Shown here: one piece after another, positions 6,682 to 13,767 of the stretch
Layout: every line of letters begins with the position of its first letter
Numbering within the stretch: the first letter of the stretch is position 1
Source of the DNA: a virus
DNA: 48,328 bases
IMG/VR virus record: IMGVR_UViG_3300012205_000005
Span: 1 to 48,328 of that record
Direction: 5' to 3' (one strand)
The notes under the pieces: model-generated
What the model was told of the DNA's origin: nothing
What the model saw: the letters and a program-made list of their open reading frames with translations, nothing else
The model's database searches: none
Program-made: the position numbers and the translations under genes

Positions 6682-8041
6682 ATTATTAAACGTTGAACAC
6701 CCGCTGTTTGATTACGCGATTAAATGGGTGCGCAACTTTCCCGGAGGAATGAGTGACAGGGATAAACATGAACTCCGTTCAATCATTTGCCACACGTTTG
6801 ATCTCACCCCGGAGAGCTTACTGCAGTCACTTAACGAGGATATTGAGATTGATAAAGGGGGAAGTTATGACCCCAGGCAAGCTGAGGTTGACCTTAGATT
6901 ATTGGTTCCAACCGGAGGATTCTTCGACAGATATCTTACGTACACTGAGCACTCGGAGGCCCCTCTCGCGTATCATCTGTTCTGCGCTCTTGTCGGTATC
7001 GGTGTTACTGTTAACCGTAGGGTTTGGTTTAACATGGGCTACTATAAGTTGTTTCCTAACCTTGGCGTCATTTTACTCGGCCCTTCTGGTATCAAAAAGA
7101 CCTCGGCTGCGAATATTATCATTGAAATGCTCACGTTTCTCGAGCTCTCCAAGATATACAGTGAAAAACTCACCCCTGAACAACTCGTGGAGGCGATGAA
7201 AGAACATGCACAAGGAATTATCTATGCACCCGAAATGGCTGTGTTTCTCGGGCGACAACGATACATGGAGGGGATTGTTCCTCTCATCACGAGATTTATG
7301 GATTGCCCCGATGTTTGGTCTAGCGAAACTATCGGAAGAGGAAAAACGACTTTGCATGACATTGCCATCTCTTCACTTATGTGTAGTACCGCAGACTGGT
7401 TTATCAATAACACGGATGAGAGTGTGGTTGGGGGTGGCTTTATTGCGCGTAACATTTTGGTTGTTCAAGAGGATTCCCCTAGAACAGAGGATATCCCTTG
7501 TCCAGGAGATCCCAAGCAACGAGAAAGGTTAATTTATGAAATCTCCCAAGTCCATGAAATCCAAGGTGAAATCTCATTCGACCCGCAAGGCAGGTCAGCG
7601 TACAAAGAATGGTACACTTTCCACAAACGCGCAACTAAAAACGCTGAGCATGAAATTCTCGCAACTTATTACCAGCGCAAGCCCGACCATGCCAAGCGCA
7701 TCGCAATCTGCCTCCATCTTGTTGAACACCGCGACCTTTCTCTCTGTCTGTCATGCTTTACTCGAGCTGTTGAAATCCTCGACTGGGTTGAAAAATTCAT
7801 CCCTGCCCTCCTACGTCAGATGTTCAAAACGGCTAGCGGGCATAACGCCGACATCGTTCTTACCGCCATCAGAAACGCGGGAGGTGTTATTGACCATAGT
7901 GAGTTGCTTAGGAGAGTACAACATAGGTTGAACGGAGCAGAGTTGAGACCGATTCTTGGCTCGCTTAAGGATTCAAACGTGATTGATGAGCATATTGATA
8001 AATTAGAGCATGTGTATTACATTAAAAGGAGACAGGAATGA
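6629..8041 (+). CDS. DUF3987-type P-loop ATPase (primase/helicase-associated)
   Basis: 470 aa from GTG 6629, preceded by GGGAGG. A Walker A sequence GPSGIKKTS is near residue 150 and an APEMAVFLG segment follows, with later hydrophobic strands (LMCSTADWF, VVGGGFIARNILV). This order matches DUF3987/superfamily 3-like helicase domains that accompany phage replication. The C-terminus (about 400-470) looks like a winged helix. I see no zinc or TOPRIM primase domain. Directly after the polymerase, it probably acts as the replicative helicase. It overlaps the polymerase by 53 nt and the next gene by 4 nt. Confidence 0.8.
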   Translation: MPSTREQLEIFKEFLKGKLLNVEHPLFDYAIKWVRNFPGGMSDRDKHELRSIICHTFDLTPESLLQSLNEDIEIDKGGSYDPRQAEVDLRLLVPTGGFFDRYLTYTEHSEAPLAYHLFCALVGIGVTVNRRVWFNMGYYKLFPNLGVILLGPSGIKKTSAANIIIEMLTFLELSKIYSEKLTPEQLVEAMKEHAQGIIYAPEMAVFLGRQRYMEGIVPLITRFMDCPDVWSSETIGRGKTTLHDIAISSLMCSTADWFINNTDESVVGGGFIARNILVVQEDSPRTEDIPCPGDPKQRERLIYEISQVHEIQGEISFDPQGRSAYKEWYTFHKRATKNAEHEILATYYQRKPDHAKRIAICLHLVEHRDLSLCLSCFTRAVEILDWVEKFIPALLRQMFKTASGHNADIVLTAIRNAGGVIDHSELLRRVQHRLNGAELRPILGSLKDSNVIDEHIDKLEHVYYIKRRQE

Positions 8042-8325
8042 AAGATGGGATTGGACAGCCACTTCACGAAGGTAACCTCGTACAGGTGATAATCGGGCAA
8101 CAACCTATTCGTGGGTTCATTACCAAAATCAGAGAGGGTGGCGTAATGATCACTACAGGTAAAGGTACTGGGCCTCAAGGTCAAACTCCTGATACGTTAT
8201 TCCTCCAAATTGAGGTACCTCTTATGGACGCAGTCCCAGGTCAAAGTCACCCAGTAGTAATTCGACTACCCGTACCTGATAAGGAAGTTATCGTTCCGGT
8301 CGTAGTCAAGGAGACAACTAATTAA
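8038..8325 (+). CDS. Small beta-rich hypothetical protein
   Basis: 95 aa. ATGA overlap with the helicase gene; GGAGACAGG precedes the start. The sequence alternates hydrophobic residues (GNLVQVIIG, GFITKIREGGVMITT), as in a small beta-barrel of SH3 or OB type. No family recognised. It is probably co-translated with the helicase gene. Confidence 0.65.
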   Translation: MKDGIGQPLHEGNLVQVIIGQQPIRGFITKIREGGVMITTGKGTGPQGQTPDTLFLQIEVPLMDAVPGQSHPVVIRLPVPDKEVIVPVVVKETTN

Positions 8326-8679
8326 ATGGACGATCTCGACCCCATTGCCGGTTACGTCAACAAGCGAGCAATGCTGGAGGCTCTCTATGTCCAAGAAGGT
8401 CTCTCGGTTAAAACCATCTCCTCCCGCCTTGGAACAAGTACAGCTGCAATTATTCGATGGATGCGGGAGCTTGGCGTTACAAGGAGAAGTCGAGGTGGAG
8501 CTAATAGTCCGGCGACCCTTGGATGGAAGCTGCACAGGGTTGACCCGAGGGTTGTTTTTAGTCTTTCCATACACGACCTCTCCAGGTTGGTACAAGTTAG
8601 TGAGTCGTACGCTTTTAAGTTTAGGAAGGGAGAACAAGTAATATGGAATTTTGTATCATCGGCCCAACAGCAGGGTTAG
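8326..8679 (+). CDS. Helix-turn-helix protein
   Basis: 117 aa directly after the previous stop. Residues about 16-50 read LEALYVQEGLSVKTISSRL followed by IIRWMRELGVTRRSRG, a recombinase/homeodomain-like HTH of the kind used for DNA binding. The second half is basic and contains another helical pair (HDLSRLVQVSESYAFKFRKG). It may be a regulator or a DNA-binding partner of DpdA, whose gene starts inside its 3' end (37 nt overlap). Confidence 0.65.
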   Translation: MDDLDPIAGYVNKRAMLEALYVQEGLSVKTISSRLGTSTAAIIRWMRELGVTRRSRGGANSPATLGWKLHRVDPRVVFSLSIHDLSRLVQVSESYAFKFRKGEQVIWNFVSSAQQQG

Positions 8680-9416
8680 AACGTTATGCAACCCTGAGCA
8701 AGACGCATTTGGTGTTGGCGCATATCAAGGACGGAGCCTACGTCGAGTTTTACCGGAAGCGTAGGACTGATGGTGATTGGATTATCTTGGATAACGGCGC
8801 GTACGAGAGCGCAGGAATACCTGACGTTTATCTAGTTGAAGCAATCAGAATTTACGACCCACAAGTTTTCGTTCTGCCTGATTACCCTTTAGAACCCTGG
8901 AAGAAGTCTTGGCACGCGGCAATCCACTTCCTCGATGCATGGTCTGATCAATTCCCAACCGTTCAATGGCTCTACATCCCACAATCCGAAGAAGGAGACC
9001 TCCATGGATTTATGGAATCCTACTCAGAGGCAATTGATGATCCTCGGATCACTTGGTTGGGCATTCCCCGCGCTCTTGCTTATGCTATTACAGATAACCC
9101 GCTCGCACGAGTTGATTTCGCAAGAATGGTCAGAAAGGATAGACCAAGTCTTAAGTTACATTGTTTTGGTATGGTTAATGGTGACGTGCATGAGCTTCCT
9201 TATTTGGCTCAAGCGGGGGTAACCTCGATCGACTCAAGCGCACCGATTTGGAGAGGGTGGCATCGTAACTATATCGACAAACAACATTCCCGTATTTGGT
9301 GGGATGAAAATGGAACGCCTGTCAACTTTTCGTCACCGTTCGTAGATGAACCAATGCGTGATGATGTAATTAAACACAACCTGGAGGCCTGCGGTGTCAG
9401 AATACCAACTAGGTAG
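8643..9416 (+). CDS. dpdA: DpdA-like DNA 7-deazaguanine transglycosylase
   Basis: 257 aa. A tRNA-guanine transglycosylase paralogue that exchanges guanine in DNA for preQ0. Visible signatures are ILDNGAYE with Asp50 (one of the two active-site aspartates), VLPDYPLE, WLYIPQ, LGIPRA, HCFGM (about 173-177) and TSIDSSAP with Asp197, in the order of the TIM-barrel TGT/DpdA family. Bacterial tRNA TGT is longer (about 370 aa) and ends in a zinc site not seen here; the short form is typical of phage DpdA. Start ATG 8643 has GGGAGAACAAGT upstream. With folE, queD, queE and queC it completes a DNA modification pathway. Confidence 0.85.
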   Translation: MEFCIIGPTAGLERYATLSKTHLVLAHIKDGAYVEFYRKRRTDGDWIILDNGAYESAGIPDVYLVEAIRIYDPQVFVLPDYPLEPWKKSWHAAIHFLDAWSDQFPTVQWLYIPQSEEGDLHGFMESYSEAIDDPRITWLGIPRALAYAITDNPLARVDFARMVRKDRPSLKLHCFGMVNGDVHELPYLAQAGVTSIDSSAPIWRGWHRNYIDKQHSRIWWDENGTPVNFSSPFVDEPMRDDVIKHNLEACGVRIPTR

Positions 9417-9645
9417 TGAAGTTCAATACAAAGACAAAACCTGGAGGGTTGTACGAGTAGCCTCGGGAGACCAATCCCTCTTCGAGGATGAATCCGGCAG
9501 TTACATCATCTTTGAATCCTACGTCCAGATTAAAGACACAGAAGGTGCGATTGATTTCATCGTCCTGAACAGTGAGAAGTTACCTTATAACGGTCCCATC
9601 AGCACCATCAAAGCCCTTGAACCAATTCCTTGGAGGCAACCTTGA
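9394..9645 (+). CDS. Small hypothetical protein
   Basis: 83 aa from GTG 9394 (CTGGAGG upstream), overlapping dpdA by 23 nt. It begins MSEYQLGSEVQYKDKTWRVV, a beta-strand pattern like KOW/SH3-type modules, with an acidic middle. No family recognised. Its TGA overlaps the next start (TTGA). Confidence 0.65.
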   Translation: MSEYQLGSEVQYKDKTWRVVRVASGDQSLFEDESGSYIIFESYVQIKDTEGAIDFIVLNSEKLPYNGPISTIKALEPIPWRQP

Positions 9646-10013
9646 ATACTATAGAAGAAGGACATACATTCTTCCTTCATCAATTGGACGACTTCTCTCT
9701 TCACTCTAATGTTATACTACAATTCGTTGCAAGGATGGGGCCTAAATATCCAGGTAACATAACCGCTCACCCTGGAACTAACCTTCAGGAAGTCTTTCGT
9801 GCTTGTTTGGAACGTTTGTTCCATCTCAATAGACAAGAACGATGTTGGCAGAACATCATTATTATCCGATTTATGTGGTGGTCAATTTGGCTCCTAGAAT
9901 GGCGAGCAGCTAAGCGCCATAACAGGAAAGTCCCACCAATGTTCAAATCCGTTTACGGCAGTTTCTGCCTTAAATGCGGCCACGTTGGTTGTAAAGGAGA
10001 CTGTCATGTCTAG
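9642..10013 (+). CDS. Hypothetical phage protein with C-terminal zinc motif
   Basis: 123 aa from TTG 9642, chosen because GGAGG at 9632-9636 is 5 nt away and the TTG overlaps the upstream stop. A helical region (LQEVFRACLERLFHLNRQERC) leads into a Trp-rich amphipathic stretch (IRFMWWSIWLLEWR). The end has CLKCGHVGCKGDC, a likely zinc site. Family unknown. Confidence 0.6.
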   Translation: MNTIEEGHTFFLHQLDDFSLHSNVILQFVARMGPKYPGNITAHPGTNLQEVFRACLERLFHLNRQERCWQNIIIIRFMWWSIWLLEWRAAKRHNRKVPPMFKSVYGSFCLKCGHVGCKGDCHV

Positions 10014-10338
10014 GATTATCCCATTCGGCGCACGTATGTTTGTTGATGATTTAGAACCTGCAACAGATTTAGTCGCTAGAGGTAAAGCTGCGGGGCTTCA
10101 CGTGGTAGTTCTAGACGAAAATGCACCGAAACCCACAGAAGGGATCGTTCGTGCTGTAGGTAACGACCCCTTGCTACAAGAATGCGTCCAGGTTGGCGAC
10201 CACGTAACCTTCGCCCGTCATGCCGGGATAGAACAATGGGTTGAGGGCCACAAGTTCCGTTGTCTCGAACTCCGTGAGGTTATCGCGGTGATTAAACCCG
10301 ATCCCATTACTTCTTCTGAGTCGGGAACACCCCAGTAG
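10006..10338 (+). CDS. GroES-like co-chaperonin
   Basis: 110 aa from ATG 10006 (AAAGGAGA upstream). The cpn10 pattern is visible: PFGARMFVDDLEP, an expanded mobile-loop region (LVARGKAAGLHVVV), KPTEGIVRAVG, VGDHVTFARHAG and a final ELREVIAVI strand. Phage GroES homologues, such as T4 gp31, adapt host GroEL for folding the capsid or other large virion proteins. It is the last gene of the rightward unit, and its end overlaps the convergent minus-strand gene by 32 nt. Confidence 0.8.
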   Translation: MSRIIPFGARMFVDDLEPATDLVARGKAAGLHVVVLDENAPKPTEGIVRAVGNDPLLQECVQVGDHVTFARHAGIEQWVEGHKFRCLELREVIAVIKPDPITSSESGTPQ

Positions 10339-10603
10339 CGTTATAAAACGCGACAATCGCGTCAATGAGGTTACCAAGGGCGTCTTGAGCTTTTCCATCC
10401 ATTTGGGGTAACTTCAACCCAGTGGCAGATGCCGCAACCGCATTGTAGGCTTCCACCCCACCTTGAAAGGCCTGTAAGACCGCTGCACGCTTTGCATTGC
10501 CAGCCCCGTGACCGAATAAATGTTCAATCCCATGGACTAACCCAGCAACCCCTTGGATGATTGTCGGTGCACTACCCAGTAGACTTAACGCTAATGCTGC
10601 CAT
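10307..10603 (-). CDS. Hypothetical protein, end of leftward unit
   Basis: 98 aa. The start at 10603 is supported by GGAGG followed by five A's; a longer start four codons upstream would bury that site. Ala/Gly-rich helices (MAALALSLLGSAPTIIQGVAG) with a hydrophobic first third. Next to the holin-like gene it could be a lysis accessory or a virion protein. It overlaps the GroES gene tail to tail, so the two transcription units collide here without a visible terminator hairpin. Confidence 0.6.
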   Translation of the reverse strand: MAALALSLLGSAPTIIQGVAGLVHGIEHLFGHGAGNAKRAAVLQAFQGGVEAYNAVAASATGLKLPQMDGKAQDALGNLIDAIVAFYNATGVFPTQKK

Positions 10604-10817
10604 TTTTTCCTCCATTTTTGTACGACGGGTATAACTTCATCATCAACCCTCTGAGGTTTAACGCCCCAATGGTATTAATGAAAACGATTAGGATTCGATA
10701 CACAACCTGGAACCTTGGAACAAATGCGAATACCTCGTAAGGGGGTAACACCGTACTAAGGATTGAACAAACCAATACCACCCCTGCAATTATGTCAAAC
10801 ACGTGATGAGAGAGCAA
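10572..10817 (-). CDS. Holin-like membrane protein
   Basis: 81 aa from TTG 10817 (GGAGG 9 nt upstream, inside the end of the ATP-grasp gene); GTG 10802 is an alternative. Two hydrophobic segments, about residues 8-26 (FDIIAGVVLVCSILSTVLP) and 38-58, and a basic, polar C-terminus fit a class II holin. The endolysin is two genes upstream. Assignment rests on topology and context, not on sequence family. Confidence 0.5.
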   Translation of the reverse strand: MLSHHVFDIIAGVVLVCSILSTVLPPYEVFAFVPRFQVVYRILIVFINTIGALNLRGLMMKLYPSYKNGGKNGSISVKSTG

Positions 10818-12102
10818 TTTCTACATCCTCCTTCCTGGTGAGTTGATCGAACTTCGCCCATTCTCGGATGAAAACGTTGACGAGATCGGTTCGGTATTGT
10901 TTCTGTGGAATTTTCGCCCTCTTAGCGATTTCCATAGGACCGACGAACGCATCAGTGATTCCTTCACCGGAACCGGTTACCGTGACAATTGCACCGAACG
11001 CGTTGGTAGAAACCAGATGGTTGGCATCGTTAAGTTTAACATCGAAGAAATACAAATGATCCCTATCCTCCCTTGTCAATCCCCTAATAGGTATACCTTC
11101 ATCCGGGTGGAAATGCTCGCTGGGATACGGCGGGATCGATATCCGCAACCCCGCCGCCTTTCTGTCGACCAAAGGCAATGAAGTTGGAACCTCACCCCTT
11201 GCCATAGCCGCGATAGTTCCCCCAATCCCTCCTTCCACAAGTTCAAGTAACGCAGGGAGGGCATCGTACCCGAAACGGGGAGTAAACTCCAACCCCCAGA
11301 CGCCTTCCTTGTTAACCACAGTGTTGAGGTCGATCGGCCCAATGTATTCATGCTCACGGAGGATAGGCGCCATTCGAGCAATGCCTTCTTCAATAACATG
11401 GTTGGATTCCCTTTCAAGCCAGACGAGGTTACCTGCACAGCCACCGCTGGGACCTAACCCATCATTCATCAACTGTTTCCGCTCGAGCGTGTGGTTCCAG
11501 GGTGACATAAACTCTTGTCCGTTGAACCATCCTTCCGAGCTGACTTCCGTCCCTTCGATGAAATCTTGAAGGATAAATTCGGGCTTGCCCTGCCCCGCCG
11601 TGACTTCGGCAAAGTGGTCAAGCATTTCGATAAGATCGCCCGGGTCGTATGATACATACGATCCAAGGAAGTTTCCGGTATCCCCGCTTGCCTTAAATAC
11701 CAAACGAGTGTTTCTCTCCTTGACATACCCCTTCGCTTTTTCCCAACTTCGAAAGGTTTTGGATTCTGGTACACGTATCCCGGCTTGGGACATGAAATCG
11801 AGAGCAAGAGGTCGATCGAGTTCGAGGGAGTCTGCGAACGTGGACCCGGCAAAAACGAAATGCCCACGAGCTCGAAGGCGGTCAGCGGTACGCCCACCTC
11901 CCGAGCTATCGAATATAACGATTGTAGAAGCGTCCAGGAAGTCGTCCCATTTTTTAGGTTTGACAAGGAGTCCGTCGTAGTTGGATTTAGCTCTGGGTTC
12001 CTTAATGCTAATTGCGACATTGTGACCTTCCATCTTGAGACGAAGGGCGAGGCCGAGACCGTCACCCCCACCACTGATTAAGAGGAATTTTTCACTGGCC
12101 AT
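10795..12102 (-). CDS. PurD-like ATP-grasp ligase
   Basis: 435 aa, the length of phosphoribosylamine-glycine ligase. A Rossmann-like N-terminus (LLISGGGDGLGLALRL) is followed by an ATP-grasp core: RLVFKASGDTGNFLG (ATP-binding Lys and loop), ILQDFIEGTEVSSEGW, GPSGGCAGN (compare GPNTGGMG of PurD) and WGLEFTPRFGYDALP (metal-binding E/N region, with FTPR in place of FNAR). The fold family is clear; the substrate is not, because several PurD signature residues differ. It lies between endolysin and holin in the late unit, an odd place for purine synthesis. Possible roles are purine supply or ligation of an amino acid to a modified base or cell-wall precursor. Confidence 0.75.
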   Translation of the reverse strand: MASEKFLLISGGGDGLGLALRLKMEGHNVAISIKEPRAKSNYDGLLVKPKKWDDFLDASTIVIFDSSGGGRTADRLRARGHFVFAGSTFADSLELDRPLALDFMSQAGIRVPESKTFRSWEKAKGYVKERNTRLVFKASGDTGNFLGSYVSYDPGDLIEMLDHFAEVTAGQGKPEFILQDFIEGTEVSSEGWFNGQEFMSPWNHTLERKQLMNDGLGPSGGCAGNLVWLERESNHVIEEGIARMAPILREHEYIGPIDLNTVVNKEGVWGLEFTPRFGYDALPALLELVEGGIGGTIAAMARGEVPTSLPLVDRKAAGLRISIPPYPSEHFHPDEGIPIRGLTREDRDHLYFFDVKLNDANHLVSTNAFGAIVTVTGSGEGITDAFVGPMEIAKRAKIPQKQYRTDLVNVFIREWAKFDQLTRKEDVEIALSSRV

Positions 12103-12467
12103 ATTTCACCTAGCGTGGTTGAAGGGGAGATAGTACTCCCCAGCGCTTGACTTGCCCAATGGCATATAAACAGACAGTAAGCGGTTGTAGGGTTGTTATC
12201 GCTCGGAGGTGCGTAGATATTCATAAGATCAGACATTGTAGAGTTAGGTCCAATCCCGTGACGGTTATTACCGCTGAACTTAGCCCCGAGTTCGTTAAGG
12301 AGGGCTTGGTAGCCTTCGGTAAACGTGTTGAATACATCGTAGTTCTTCGCGTCGACCTTCTCGCCTCCCTCAAGGTTACCCGGGTTACGATTTCGGTACG
12401 ATCTTGTCCCAGGATGCCACCCTTCAAACATCTGAATGGCATCCGCGATGGATTCAAGCGGGTTCAT
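12078..12467 (-). CDS. Lysozyme-like endolysin or lytic transglycosylase
   Basis: 129 aa. The pattern ADAIQMFEGW, then SYRNRNPGNLE and FNTFTEGYQALLNEL, is that of small lysozyme-fold/SLT-like phage muramidases; the Glu in FEGW is the probable catalytic acid. No signal peptide is visible, so release would depend on a holin; the holin-like gene lies two genes downstream. It overlaps the ATP-grasp gene by 25 nt and the upstream gene by 4 nt. Confidence 0.72.
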   Translation of the reverse strand: MNPLESIADAIQMFEGWHPGTRSYRNRNPGNLEGGEKVDAKNYDVFNTFTEGYQALLNELGAKFSGNNRHGIGPNSTMSDLMNIYAPPSDNNPTTAYCLFICHWASQALGSTISPSTTLGEIWPVKNSS

Positions 12468-12664
12468 TTGTTAGGGCCGGCTTTGGTAATTGTGTTAGCA
12501 ATCGGGGGTAACGCTGACCCTGGGGTTTGCCCCATCGGATGTGCTGCTGTGATCGCGTTCTCCACCGGTTTAGCTTCGTCCGCACCATCACCACTATGTG
12601 TGATGACTTGGGGGATTTCAGGTTTATCCCGTTCTCCTGCCGGCGTTCGACCTTGTCCTGCCAT
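12464..12664 (-). CDS. Small low-complexity hypothetical protein
   Basis: 66 aa, rich in P, G, A and T (MAGQGRTPAGERDKPEIPQ), probably disordered. The ATGA overlap with the endolysin gene and AGGAGAA upstream of the start make it a likely coding gene of the lysis/virion cassette. Function unknown. Confidence 0.5.
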   Translation of the reverse strand: MAGQGRTPAGERDKPEIPQVITHSGDGADEAKPVENAITAAHPMGQTPGSALPPIANTITKAGPNK

Positions 12665-12665
12665 G

Positions 12666-13049
12666 TTAGTTCTCCTTTATAGTTAATTCCTCAACGGGGT
12701 GAACTTCATACCACTTATGCTCGCCGTCGAACCGAGCAATTCCTTTAACCGTGATGGTTTGACCTACATTAGGTTGTTTGCAAGGTAACTTAGGGATACA
12801 TTCAGCAATCACGCAGTTTTGGCGGATCCAGGTTAGGGACTTTAAGTTCATTCCCTTCACCCAAGTAGGCTGAGGAACCGCACACATCCGAATATGGATG
12901 TCACCGTCACCTTCAACTGTGGTGAAGGTAACCAACCCGGTGGTTAACACGTGGGTATGGTGATTGGTTGGCATACTAATGATCGAAATAGGCCAGTATT
13001 CTCGTCCAACTTCAAGTTGCAAAGCTAGTAGTAATAGTAAAATCATCAC
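12666..13049 (-). CDS. Secreted protein, OB-fold-like C-terminus
   Basis: 127 aa. A short hydrophobic N-terminus (MMILLLLLALQL) acts as a signal or anchor. The C-terminal part, GQTITVKGIARFDGEHKWYEVHPVEEL, recalls small extracellular OB-type domains that end with a W-E-HPV motif. Exported proteins are unusual for a late phage operon. It shares ATGA with the next gene upstream, another exported protein. Role unknown. Confidence 0.5.
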   Translation of the reverse strand: MMILLLLLALQLEVGREYWPISIISMPTNHHTHVLTTGLVTFTTVEGDGDIHIRMCAVPQPTWVKGMNLKSLTWIRQNCVIAECIPKLPCKQPNVGQTITVKGIARFDGEHKWYEVHPVEELTIKEN

Positions 13050-13399
13050 GGCACCGTTGGTGGATTCATCGTAGGTGGCGATGGAAACGTAAAGGTATAG
13101 GTGAAAGTCAACCCAGAAATCAAGGCTACGTTAGCCTTCTGGTAAGACCCACCTGATACCTTACTCCAGTACACGTTGTAACCCGCGACGGTTGACGTAC
13201 TAGCTATCCAAGATAAGTCAACGATGTTATGAAGTGGGTTAGAGGTAACCGTAGCTGAAACTTCATTAGAGAAACTAGACTCCGTTCCATTCACGTCGAC
13301 CGCGGTTGCTACGAAGAAGAGCTTTACCGACTGCTGCCCTTTTGCCAAATTGGGAATTAGGAACAGCAATAACGTCGTTAACAGAATCTTCAATTTCAC
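13046..13399 (-). CDS. Secreted fibronectin type III-like protein
   Basis: 117 aa. A typical Sec signal peptide (MKLKILLTTLLLFLIPNLAKG, cleavage near residue 22) precedes a beta-rich domain with VDLSWIASTSTVAGYNVYWS, the FN3 B-C strand pattern, and a Pro-rich end. It overlaps both neighbours by 4 nt. FN3/Ig-like domains are common on phage particles, but with a signal peptide the protein may decorate the infected cell envelope. Confidence 0.6.
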   Translation of the reverse strand: MKLKILLTTLLLFLIPNLAKGQQSVKLFFVATAVDVNGTESSFSNEVSATVTSNPLHNIVDLSWIASTSTVAGYNVYWSKVSGGSYQKANVALISGLTFTYTFTFPSPPTMNPPTVP

Positions 13400-13767
13400 T
13401 TCATCCTCCTTGTTCGTTTATTAAGTTCTTCGATTGCGAGTAAAATCTTGTGACGTAGAAGCTTGTTAATATCTGGTTTAGGTGGGGTTGATAGAAACAC
13501 TAGAGCTAACTCAGCTTGCCTTCTTTTAATGATGAGATGAGGCAGGAGTAATGTTAGAACATTCCTCATCGAACCTTTACTTGTGAACTTCAATCTAGTG
13601 AAACCAGTAGAATCGGTATGAGGGGTACCGCCTACTCTTTCCTCTATTAAGGTAAGTACTTCCAGTACACGATTACCTACCGTAACTCCAACCTCGTTAT
13701 TACCCCAATCAGGAAAGATAGAACCTTCTCCATCGAAAAATCCTGCTATATACTCAAGGGAGATCAC
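13396..13767 (-). CDS. LAGLIDADG homing endonuclease
   Basis: 123 aa. One LAGLIDADG motif near the N-terminus (YIAGFFDGEGSI) and the usual second half (LLPHLIIKRRQAELALVFL) indicate a single-motif enzyme that would act as a homodimer. The start codon overlaps the stop of the 1722-aa gene (ATGA), as for the other LAGLIDADG genes here. No intron core or intein splice motifs flank it, so it is free-standing. Confidence 0.88.
   Translation of the reverse strand: MISLEYIAGFFDGEGSIFPDWGNNEVGVTVGNRVLEVLTLIEERVGGTPHTDSTGFTRLKFTSKGSMRNVLTLLLPHLIIKRRQAELALVFLSTPPKPDINKLLRHKILLAIEELNKRTRRMK

Noticed and set aside
11469-12074. 201-codon second frame on the same strand as the ATP-grasp gene
   Set aside because: The overlapping frame has all ATP-grasp motifs; this one is low-complexity Ser/Arg/Lys text typical of a shadow frame.
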